A model generated the notes under the pieces. The model was not told where the DNA came from and made no database searches. It saw nothing but the letters and a program-made list of their open reading frames with translations. From Leptolyngbyaceae cyanobacterium clean351 (lineage in GTDB: Bacteria > Cyanobacteriota > Cyanobacteriia > DAIDHW01), in NCBI GenBank assembly GCA_027451865.1, contig DAIDHW010000012.1:1-47239 (forward strand): a stretch of DNA of 47,239 nt, read 5' to 3'. Positions 9,515 through 17,060 of this stretch are shown piece after piece. Position 1 is the stretch's first letter; each line of letters begins with the position of its first letter. A program made the position numbers and the translations under genes.

Positions 9515-10879
9515 ATGGTTTACCCCCGCCTCATCAACGAACCCGTGCCGCTGCAGTTTTGGCGGTGGGTTACAGACCCCTTAGGCTACATGGACCGAGC
9601 TGTCAAAGACAATCCGGACTTGTTTACAGCCCAGCTGTGGAGGTTCGGGAGTACCCTGATTTTTGTCCACCACCCCGAGGGAGTCCAACAGATCCTCACC
9701 AGCGACCGTAAGGTCTTTTCCGCCCCAGGGTCAGTCAACAGAATTATCGAGCCCCTCATGGGCAGCGGGTCCCTGATCATGCTGGAGGGAGAGCGGCACC
9801 GCAAGGAGCGGCAATTAATAATGCCCTCCTTCCATGGGGAGCGCGTGCGCCTGTACGGCCAGTTGATCTGTGATGCCACCCACCAAGTCCTCGCCAAACT
9901 GTCACCCCAACAACCCTTCACCGCCCGGAACATCTCCCAGAGAGTCTCCTTACGGGTAATTTTGACCGCGGTTTTTGGCCTGCACCAAGGGGAGCGCTAC
10001 ACCGAAATCAGTCAGCGGGTCGCGCGCATGGGTAATACCTTCAATGCCCCCCTCGCCTCCCTACTTTTATTCTTTCCGGCTCTACAAAAGGACCTAGGTC
10101 CCTGGAGTCCCTGGGGGAAATTCTGCCGCAACCGTGACCGGGTCGACCAGCTTCTGTATCAGGAAATAGCAGAGCGCCGGGCTGCTCCTGACCCAGAGCG
10201 CACCGACATCCTTTCCCTACTGATGAAGGCCCGGGATTCAGAGGGGAAAGCCCTCGGAGATGAGGACCTGCGGGACCAGCTCATGACCTTGCTCTTTGCC
10301 GGTCACGGAACTACCGCCACTGCCATTGCCTGGGCCCTGTACTGGATCCATCGTCTTCCCCAGGTCAAAGACAAGCTCCTGCAGGAATTGGCCCAGGTCG
10401 GAGATGATCCAGTACAAACAGCCAGGCTGCCCTACCTAGGTGCTGTGTGCAACGAAACCCTGCGCATCTATCCCGTTGGCCTGCTCACCTTTCCCCGGGT
10501 AGCCCAAGAACCAGTCAACCTTCTGGGCTATCCCCTAGAACCAGGTGCCATTGCTGCCCCGTGCATTTACCTGCTGCACCGGCGGCCAGAACTCTACCCA
10601 GACCCAGAGTCTTTCCGGCCGGAGCGCTTCCTAGAGCGCCAGTTTGGGCCCTACGAGTACCTGCCCTTTGGCGGGGGAGCCCGGCGATGCATTGGTGAGG
10701 CCTTAGCAATGTTTGAGATGAAGTTAGTAATCGCCACTATCCTCACCCACTACGAATTGGATTTAGCCAGCTCAGACCCAGAACGAGTCCAGCGGCGGGG
10801 CCTCACCCTCGCCCCCGCCAAGGGAGTAGAAATGATCTTCAAGCGTCAACGGGAGCGGGTCCTAGCCCCTCAAACCTAG
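9515..10879 (+). CDS. Cytochrome P450, CYP110-like
   Basis: 454 residues, full length. The oxygen-binding I-helix FAGHGTTATAIAW lies near residue 260, the K-helix ETLRIYP follows, and the haem loop PFGGGARRCIG has its axial cysteine at 392. The N-terminus lacks a membrane anchor, so it is probably soluble. Overall resemblance is to the cyanobacterial CYP110 group, which oxidises fatty acids and terpenoids; the substrate here is unknown. The ATG at 9515 gives the expected proline-rich start. The frame at 9502 is a shadow. Confidence 0.92.
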   Translation: MVYPRLINEPVPLQFWRWVTDPLGYMDRAVKDNPDLFTAQLWRFGSTLIFVHHPEGVQQILTSDRKVFSAPGSVNRIIEPLMGSGSLIMLEGERHRKERQLIMPSFHGERVRLYGQLICDATHQVLAKLSPQQPFTARNISQRVSLRVILTAVFGLHQGERYTEISQRVARMGNTFNAPLASLLLFFPALQKDLGPWSPWGKFCRNRDRVDQLLYQEIAERRAAPDPERTDILSLLMKARDSEGKALGDEDLRDQLMTLLFAGHGTTATAIAWALYWIHRLPQVKDKLLQELAQVGDDPVQTARLPYLGAVCNETLRIYPVGLLTFPRVAQEPVNLLGYPLEPGAIAAPCIYLLHRRPELYPDPESFRPERFLERQFGPYEYLPFGGGARRCIGEALAMFEMKLVIATILTHYELDLASSDPERVQRRGLTLAPAKGVEMIFKRQRERVLAPQT

Positions 10880-11402
10880 GGCGAGGTCAGGGCCCCGGAT
10901 TGAAAACCCCAGGTATGCCCTTGAGGTTGACCATCGAAAAAACTACCCGCCGGGGGGTAGGATAACAGACCAAAACCCTACTAAGTGCATCCTCAGAGCT
11001 GGCAGCACCGACAACAAATCTGACCGGGGGCTGGAGACCGGCGCCCCCGGGGCCTAGGAGGTGGGCTAAATCGGTCCGGGAGTGGGTGCCTGGACAGCAT
11101 CCTCGGTTTCCAGGGTAAACACCCCGGCAGCGGCCACCAAAAATCGATCCACTGCAGCCCCCAGGCAAGCCTAGGGATTTGAACTGAACCATGGCAAAGT
11201 CATGGGCCAGCGCTGTCGTGCTCTATAGTCCGCTCCAAGGCGAGCTTCACCCACCCATCCCCCGGGCGCCCCCACCAGATTGGCGGTGATATGGGCAGTG
11301 AATATTTCGGACTGCTCAGGGGATGGCCTAGCTTAATACCCGCGATGTGATGGGTGGTCAACCGGACCTGACAGCGCATTCCCGCACTCCTGGGAAGTCA
11401 GT
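10880..11402. other. Gene-poor spacer after the P450 gene
   Basis: About 520 bases without a convincing gene. A 101-codon minus-strand frame (10887-11192) has biased composition and no recognisable family. A different minus-strand frame, around 11073-11156, reads plausibly protein-like (VDRFLVAAAGVFTLETEDAV) but has no start or extension. This may be a decayed gene. Confidence 0.4.
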
Positions 11403-11630
11403 CTACAACTTGCTTTCCAGGTCACTGACTTCTGAGTTGATCCAGTTGTTGGCGTCTTGGTCAACTTCTGTGTTCAAGGCTTGTTCGATGGCATCTCCAC
11501 CAGGGACGTGGGAGACTAAACCGTCGACGGCCTGGTTAATAAACCCATCTGCTGCGTTGTCAATGCCGGCGTCGACGGCGAAGTTGCCAGCTTGCTGAAT
11601 CAGGTTGGGGTCGGAATTGGGGTCAGCCAC
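11403..11630 (-). CDS. Small acidic protein of unknown function
   Basis: 75 residues from a GTG start at 11630, preceded on the minus strand by GAGGAG at a workable spacing. That site is the main reason to accept the gene. The protein is acidic and Asn/Asp/Ala-rich (NFAVDAGIDNAADGFINQAV), probably helical, with no Cys and no membrane segment. I do not recognise the family. It stands alone between the P450 gene and the chlG operon. It could be a short stress or regulatory protein, but nothing in the sequence shows this. Confidence 0.55.
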   Translation of the reverse strand: MADPNSDPNLIQQAGNFAVDAGIDNAADGFINQAVDGLVSHVPGGDAIEQALNTEVDQDANNWINSEVSDLESKL

Positions 11631-11802
11631 GGTGGATGTCTCCTCAAACAGGATGTTGACCTGTTTATCCTATCGGAAAATTAATCAGGGCAAAAGAGGG
11701 GCGGGAGCTCTCCAAGGCGTCTCCCAAGGCCACCTCTGAACCTGCCTAGGGGTCGATCCAGGTTCACAAATATTTTCATATTTTCGATCCTGGTCCCTGA
11801 GC

Positions 11803-12762
11803 CTAAAGGGCGTGACGACCTAGAGCTAGGGCAGCCACCAGCATCCCCAAGACTAAAAAGGGCTGGGCACTAGCCTGGTACTTGACGTCGTTGCCTAGGG
11901 GATCACGCAGAAAGTACATATCTTGGAAGGTGATCTGGGGAATCACCAGCAACAGTAACAGTGAAGCATACAGGTGCTCTCCTAGAGATACCAGGTAGAT
12001 GGCAATGGTAATCTGGAATAGGTCGATCATAGTAACACAGATCTGGGCCGCCCTATCTACCCCAAACATTACCGGCAGGGATTGGAGACCCAGTTGCCGG
12101 TCTCCCTCCACGCTTTTGAAGTCGTTCACCACCGCGATGCCCAGCCCCGCCAAGCTATAGATCAAGGTCCAAAACATTACCTCAGGGGTGAGGGTACCAA
12201 AGAGGGCCTGACCCGCCCACCAGGGGAGGGCAATATAGCTTGCCCCCAGGGCGTAGTTCCCCAGCCAGCCATTGCGCTTGAGCTTGAGGGGAGGAGCGGA
12301 GTAGATGTAGGACACAAAGGCCCCCCCCAGGGTCAGGGCACTCATCACCGGCCAAGGGTGCCCTGCCCAGCGGTCAAGAAGGAAAGCTGCCCCCAGGCCC
12401 CCCGCTAGGAGGATCCAAATCTGGGCTACTACCTGCCCGAGGGGAATTGCCCCCGAGGGGATGGGCCGGTAGGGTTCGTTGATGGCATCAATCTCTCGGT
12501 CGTAGTAGTCATTCATGGTCTGGGTGTAACCCGCCATTAGAGGACCCGCCAGGAGCATACACAGGGAAGACTCAAGGACATGCTCCCAGGTCCAAGTGAA
12601 GTGGCCAGAAGATGCGGCCCCACACACCACCCCCCAGATCAGGGGGATCCAGGTGATCGGTTTCATCAGCTGCAGGCGCAGTTTCCACAGGGATGTGGTT
12701 TGGTGAGCCCCCTTCATCCCCAGCAATTGTCGGGGGTCAGGAGTGGGGGAAGAGTCAGCCAT
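11803..12762 (-). CDS. chlG: Chlorophyll synthase ChlG
   Basis: 319 residues, a UbiA-type polytopic prenyltransferase with eight to nine hydrophobic segments. It esterifies chlorophyllide with geranylgeranyl or phytyl diphosphate in the thylakoid membrane, the last step of chlorophyll a synthesis. The Asp-rich diphosphate/Mg site NDYYDREIDAINEPYRPIP lies near residues 105-125, and the second motif DFKSVEGDRQ sits in the second half. It is last in a tight minus-strand operon, starting 5 bp after the Get3-like ATPase gene, which suggests a functional or regulatory link between the two. Confidence 0.97.
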   Translation of the reverse strand: MADSSPTPDPRQLLGMKGAHQTTSLWKLRLQLMKPITWIPLIWGVVCGAASSGHFTWTWEHVLESSLCMLLAGPLMAGYTQTMNDYYDREIDAINEPYRPIPSGAIPLGQVVAQIWILLAGGLGAAFLLDRWAGHPWPVMSALTLGGAFVSYIYSAPPLKLKRNGWLGNYALGASYIALPWWAGQALFGTLTPEVMFWTLIYSLAGLGIAVVNDFKSVEGDRQLGLQSLPVMFGVDRAAQICVTMIDLFQITIAIYLVSLGEHLYASLLLLLVIPQITFQDMYFLRDPLGNDVKYQASAQPFLVLGMLVAALALGRHAL

Positions 12763-12767
12763 AGGAG

Positions 12768-13859
12768 TTAGGCAAAGGAGATGACAAGATAACCATCCTG
12801 AAATTTAGCACCGGCAATCTCCCGGTGCCGCAGCGGCACCGGCAGGACTAGATTACGCCGTTGGTCGGCCGCCTCTATAGTCAGCCCAAGCACCTGCTGG
12901 GTCAGCTTGACCTGTTTTTTGTCTAGGCCAGGCAGAAACACCGACACCTTAGCCGCGGCCACATCTACAACCAGGGGAGCAGGGCCACTACTGTGCAGCA
13001 GGTCAGGCAGAGCTTGGGCGAGGGGCTGCCAGTCTCTCGGGGAGTAGGGGAGGGGGGTGATGGGCAGGGGGGCAAAGTTGCCGGGGGGAGCATCCTCACC
13101 GGGCTGGGTGTGGTTTAGCAGCACTCCCTTGACCGTCAGGCTGACCTGCTGAGCACTACCCCAGAGGTAGAGGGCTTGGGCGACGGCAGCCCGGTCAGGG
13201 CTAGTCACCAGGAAGGCAGCTACTCGCTCCGGGTCATGAACTGCCTGCCGGCCGCGCTCGAGCATTTCTCCGGCCTGGTGAGCGGGTTGGGTAAAGGTAT
13301 CGCCCCCAGAACCGAAGTTTACCACAGTGCTGACAATGGGCTGGACCAGGGGAACAAGACTCCCCAAATCCGACTCGGCAAATACCTGGGCGGCTTTGTC
13401 CAGGTACCACTTGAGGATCTCGGGCATCCCCAAGAGGCGGAGGGTAGCCTGGGAGGCCTGACCATCGTAGAGGATCACGTCGTAAAGACCGCTGGCCTCA
13501 AGCTCCCGCAGGGCATTGAGGACTAAGGCCCCATCCATGCCGGGGAGGATACCCAACTCCTGGGCATAGATTGAATGGAGCAAAGGGGTGCGCAGGTACT
13601 TGGACTCCTGCTGCTTTAGGGATTCCCAGTGGCGACTAATCGCCTCGGTTGCCTGGAGTTGACACACGTGCAGGTTAGGCGACAGCTCCTGGGTACCGGG
13701 GCTTAAGGGAGTGCCCAGGACCAACCCCAGACCCGGACCTGAGTCGTCAGTGGCGAGCAGCACCCTCTGACCTTGGCTTGCTAGTTGCCGGGCAGCAGCT
13801 GCCGCCACTGTTGTGCGTCCCGTGCCGCCCTTACCCAAAAACGTCAGAATCTTGGCCAT
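12768..13859 (-). CDS. Get3/ArsA-like protein with degenerate ATPase motifs and C-terminal alpha-crystallin-like domain
   Basis: 363 residues. The N-terminal part has the Get3/ArsA fold, but its deviant Walker A reads GKGGTGRTT, so Arg15 replaces the P-loop lysine. The switch I DPAHS motif is replaced by DDSGP (38-42), and switch II (normally SAPTG) reads DGQASQATLR. ATP hydrolysis is therefore doubtful. The last 65 residues (SVFLPGLDKKQ to GAKFQDGYLVISFA) resemble the alpha-crystallin/Hsp20-like domain described for Get3d of cyanobacteria and plastids. It lies between DUF2862 and chlG with 5-bp gaps on both sides. A pseudo-ATPase chaperone for membrane or pigment proteins is an inference. 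Confidence 0.85.
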   Translation of the reverse strand: MAKILTFLGKGGTGRTTVAAAAARQLASQGQRVLLATDDSGPGLGLVLGTPLSPGTQELSPNLHVCQLQATEAISRHWESLKQQESKYLRTPLLHSIYAQELGILPGMDGALVLNALRELEASGLYDVILYDGQASQATLRLLGMPEILKWYLDKAAQVFAESDLGSLVPLVQPIVSTVVNFGSGGDTFTQPAHQAGEMLERGRQAVHDPERVAAFLVTSPDRAAVAQALYLWGSAQQVSLTVKGVLLNHTQPGEDAPPGNFAPLPITPLPYSPRDWQPLAQALPDLLHSSGPAPLVVDVAAAKVSVFLPGLDKKQVKLTQQVLGLTIEAADQRRNLVLPVPLRHREIAGAKFQDGYLVISFA

Positions 13860-13864
13860 AGAGC

Positions 13865-14065
13865 CTACTGCCGCACCAGCTCTACTTCATCCTCAAAAAA
13901 CCAGGTAGTGGCTTGGTCGTCAAATTTCACCATCACCCCGATCCCGCTGCCATCGACCATTTTGTAGCCCTGCACGGTGCCCAATTTCCCTAGCTTTTCG
14001 ATGACGGCCGGCCCGACTCGGTCCCGCAAGCGCCGGACACGCACTTTCTCGCCAATTTCCATCAC
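13865..14065 (-). CDS. DUF2862 family protein
   Basis: 66 residues. It reads as a small SH3-like beta barrel: EKVRVRRLRDRVGPAVIEKL, then GTVQGYKMVDGSGIGVMVKF and TTWFFEDEVELV. This matches the DUF2862 family found in cyanobacteria and plants; function unknown. It is the first gene of the operon with the Get3-like gene and chlG (5-bp gap) and is divergent from the winged-helix gene at 14220. Confidence 0.85.
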   Translation of the reverse strand: MMEIGEKVRVRRLRDRVGPAVIEKLGKLGTVQGYKMVDGSGIGVMVKFDDQATTWFFEDEVELVRQ

Positions 14066-14219
14066 AATCCTACGTCCTTATCCAAATTGTCTTAGAACCC
14101 TTAAAAGCCTACCACAAACCGGACTAGGACTCCGGGACCAATTGCTGAGGCATAATGGCTGGTATAAAGTCAGGCTTTTTAGTTTAATCTTTTGGGTATC
14201 CTTAGCGTGTTCACCAGCC

Positions 14220-14516
14220 ATGCCAGCTGAGTCCGACCCCACTCCTGAAGTCAGATCCCCTGGCATGCTCGATGTACTCGAGTTAACCCCCCAGGAGCGG
14301 CGCCTAGTGACCTGGTTTCTGCGGGCCGGCCGGGCCACAACCCCCCAGGTGGCAGCCCAGCTCAAGACTGACCCAGAAACCACCCAAACCCTCCTGCAGA
14401 CTCTGGTAAGCCGGGGTTTTTTGCGTACGGAAATAACCGAACAGGAAACTTACTACCGGGCTGGTCTGCGACCCAATCCCTCCCAACTGCCGCCACAGCT
14501 GTGGGATTCCCTGTGA
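14220..14516 (+). CDS. Small winged-helix DNA-binding protein, MarR/ArsR-like
   Basis: 98 residues from ATG 14220. The open frame extends upstream to 13977 but there overlaps the divergent DUF2862 gene and reads implausibly, so the shorter start is chosen; a third option is ATG 14265. Residues about 20-75 form a winged helix (LTPQERRLVTWFLRAGR, TPQVAAQLKTDPETTQTLLQ, LVSRGFLRT). It is probably a transcription factor. Its position divergent from the DUF2862-Get3-chlG operon suggests it could regulate it, which is inference only. Confidence 0.65.
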   Translation: MPAESDPTPEVRSPGMLDVLELTPQERRLVTWFLRAGRATTPQVAAQLKTDPETTQTLLQTLVSRGFLRTEITEQETYYRAGLRPNPSQLPPQLWDSL

Positions 14517-14566
14517 GAGCCTGGCAATAGGCTAAGATTTAGGGGTGACTTAAACTCTTCAAAATT

Positions 14567-14809
14567 ATGAGCGCTCCCCTTGCCCTAACCACGGAAAATG
14601 TTGAGAACGTCTTGGACGAGATGCGTCCATACCTGATGGCCGACGGGGGAAATGTAGAACTGGTAGACATCAGCGGGCCTGTGGTAAAGCTCCGCCTCCA
14701 GGGGGCTTGCGGCGCCTGTCCCAGTTCCACTATGACTCTGCGCATGGGCATTGAGCGCCGTCTACGGGAGATTATCCCGGACATCGCCGAGGTGGAGCAG
14801 GTCCTCTAG
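14567..14809 (+). CDS. nfu: NifU-like C-terminal domain Fe-S scaffold (Nfu)
   Basis: 80 residues, a stand-alone Nfu domain. Cysteines 48 and 51 in GACGACPSS form the CxxC that binds a 4Fe-4S cluster bridging a dimer. The N-terminal helix ([22 protein letters not shown]) is diagnostic. In cyanobacteria this protein is the principal Fe-S scaffold and supplies photosystem I. It precedes the GH57 gene by 12 bp. Confidence 0.95.
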   Translation: MSAPLALTTENVENVLDEMRPYLMADGGNVELVDISGPVVKLRLQGACGACPSSTMTLRMGIERRLREIIPDIAEVEQVL

Positions 14810-14821
14810 GCTGCCTCCTCC

Positions 14822-17044
14822 ATGGCCTATCCCCTCTACGTCGCCTTTATTTGGCACCAACACCAACCCCTGTACCGCAGCCAAATCAACTTCCCGGGGG
14901 GAGCCTCACCCGGTAAGTACCACTTGCCCTGGGTGAGGTTGCACGGGGTCAAAGACTACCTGGATATGGTCCTGCGGCTGGCCCGCTATCCCCGCCTGCA
15001 CCAGACCGTCAATCTAGTCCCCTCCCTAGTCCTGCAACTCCAGGACTACATTCAGGGGGAGGCCTTTGACCCCTACTTGGCCCTGGCCCTCACCCCCACT
15101 GAGAACCTCAGTCGCGATAACAAAGCCTACATCCTACGCTACTTCTTCGATGCCAACGCCCAGCGGATGATCGCCCCCCATCCCCGCTACCGGGAGCTCT
15201 ACGAACGACGCCAAGAGGAAGGGGTAGACAAGTGCCTAGAAACTTGGGGAGAGGAGGACTACGGCGACCTGCTAGCTTGGCACAATCTAGCCTGGTTTGA
15301 CCCCCTGTTTTGGGATGACCCCCAGATAAGCACGTGGCTTGAGCAGGGCTGCGGCTTCACCCTCAGTGACCGGCAGCGGATCTACAGCAAACAGCGGCAA
15401 ATCCTGGCCCAGATTTTGCCCTACCACCGACAGCTCCAGGACACCGGCCAACTGGAGGTGACCACCTCCCCCTACACGCACCCGATTTTGCCTCTACTTG
15501 CCGACACGGACGCCGGCCGCGTCGCCGTCCCCCGGCTGAGCTTACCGGCCCAGAGATTCCACTGGCCCGAGGACATTGGTCGCCACCTGCAGCGCTCCTG
15601 GCAACTGTACCAGAAGTGGTTTGGCTGTGACCCCCGGGGCCTCTGGCCCTCGGAGCAGGCGGTCAGCTCGGCTATCCTTCCCTACGTGGCCCGGCAAGGC
15701 TTCAAGTGGTTGTGCAGTGACGAGATGATCCTCGGCCAGAGTTTGGGACACCTGTTTCAGCGAGACCCCCGGGGGAACCTCTACACCCCCGAGGTGCTCT
15801 ACCAACCCTACCGCCTCACCACCAAGGCGGGGGACCTGGCAATCGTCTTTCGGGACCACCGTCTCTCAGATTTGATTGGTTTTACCTACGGCAGTATGCC
15901 CCCCGCTCAGGCGGCCGCCGATCTGGTCCATCACCTAGAGGAAATCTCCTACTCCCTGCAGGCACGCCAGGGGACCGCAAGTTTAGACCGCCCTTGGCTA
16001 GTGACTATCGCCCTAGACGGGGAAAATTGCTGGGAATTTTACGAGCAAGACGGCCAAGAATTTTTTGAATCCCTCTACCAATCCCTCAGTTATCACCCGG
16101 CCTTAAAACTGGTGACAGTAGCTGAGTTTATCGACCAGTATCCCCCCCGAGAGACCCTCGGTTACCTCCACACGGGCTCCTGGATCGATGGCTCCCTCAC
16201 CACCTGGATTGGCGACCCGGTCAAAAACCAGGCCTGGACCTATCTCGCTGCTGCCCGCCAGATGCTCGCTGAACATCCGGAGGCGACGGAGGCAACTAAT
16301 CCGGCCGCTTGGGAAGCTCTCTACGCCGCCGAAGGTTCCGATTGGTTCTGGTGGTTTGGCGAGGGACACACCTCCAACCAGGACGCCATCTTCGACCAGT
16401 TATTTCGGGAGCATCTAGTTGCCCTTTACCAAGCGCTCCAGGAAGCCCCCCCCAAGTACCTAGCCTTCCCCCTCGAACCCCATGCCCCCTCAGGCACCCA
16501 CAACCCCCAGGGGTTAATTCATCCCCTAGTTGATGGCCAGGGAGATCGACAGGCTTGGGACAAGGCCGGCCGAATTGAGATTGGCGGGGCCCAGGGCGTG
16601 ATCCACCAGGCCAGCCCCGTCCAGCGAGTTTGGTACGGAGCTGACCACCTCCACTACTACCTACGCTTTGACCTGCAGCCAGGAATACCCCCGGACCTGC
16701 ACCTGTGCTGGTTTTACCCCCATCAACCCCTCTACAACAGCCCCATCGATGAACCCCCACTACCGGATTTCCCTCCCCTCAACTACCGCTTCCACCATCG
16801 ACTACGGATCAAATTCCCTCAGCCGGAACTGACTTTAGCAGTTGCCGAGCCGGAGAACCGCTGGAGAAAGTGCCCCACCACCGCCCGGGCCGCCTGGGGT
16901 GAGTGCTTGGAAGTGGCCATCCCCTGGGGTGACCTGCCTGTGCACCCTGGCTGGTCCTTGCAGTTAGTGGTTTTTCTCTCCCAAGAGGGTTGCTTCCAGA
17001 GCTACCTGGGAGAAGCAGGCCTGATCGGCGTCCACGTCCCTTGA
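14822..17044 (+). CDS. Glycoside hydrolase family 57 enzyme
   Basis: 740 residues. The N-terminus VAFIWHQHQPLYRS is GH57 motif 1. A probable nucleophile Glu sits in GLWPSEQAVS (near residue 275), and the acid Asp in ALDGENCWEFYEQDG (near residue 400). This motif set is that of the amylopullulanase or alpha-amylase-like branch, acting on alpha-glucans such as glycogen. The C-terminal 180 residues form an extra beta-rich domain. No signal peptide, so it is cytosolic. It is common in cyanobacteria, with the exact activity (hydrolase or transferase) unassigned. Confidence 0.9.
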   Translation: MAYPLYVAFIWHQHQPLYRSQINFPGGASPGKYHLPWVRLHGVKDYLDMVLRLARYPRLHQTVNLVPSLVLQLQDYIQGEAFDPYLALALTPTENLSRDNKAYILRYFFDANAQRMIAPHPRYRELYERRQEEGVDKCLETWGEEDYGDLLAWHNLAWFDPLFWDDPQISTWLEQGCGFTLSDRQRIYSKQRQILAQILPYHRQLQDTGQLEVTTSPYTHPILPLLADTDAGRVAVPRLSLPAQRFHWPEDIGRHLQRSWQLYQKWFGCDPRGLWPSEQAVSSAILPYVARQGFKWLCSDEMILGQSLGHLFQRDPRGNLYTPEVLYQPYRLTTKAGDLAIVFRDHRLSDLIGFTYGSMPPAQAAADLVHHLEEISYSLQARQGTASLDRPWLVTIALDGENCWEFYEQDGQEFFESLYQSLSYHPALKLVTVAEFIDQYPPRETLGYLHTGSWIDGSLTTWIGDPVKNQAWTYLAAARQMLAEHPEATEATNPAAWEALYAAEGSDWFWWFGEGHTSNQDAIFDQLFREHLVALYQALQEAPPKYLAFPLEPHAPSGTHNPQGLIHPLVDGQGDRQAWDKAGRIEIGGAQGVIHQASPVQRVWYGADHLHYYLRFDLQPGIPPDLHLCWFYPHQPLYNSPIDEPPLPDFPPLNYRFHHRLRIKFPQPELTLAVAEPENRWRKCPTTARAAWGECLEVAIPWGDLPVHPGWSLQLVVFLSQEGCFQSYLGEAGLIGVHVP

Positions 17045-17060
17045 ACTGTCACCATCACCC

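Noticed and set aside
10887-11192. 101-codon minus-strand ORF after the P450 gene
   Set aside because: Gly/Cys/Pro-biased sequence typical of a G+C-rich non-coding frame.
13977-14219. Upstream extension of the winged-helix gene
   Set aside because: It runs through the divergent DUF2862 gene and its promoter; the ATG at 14220 is more plausible.
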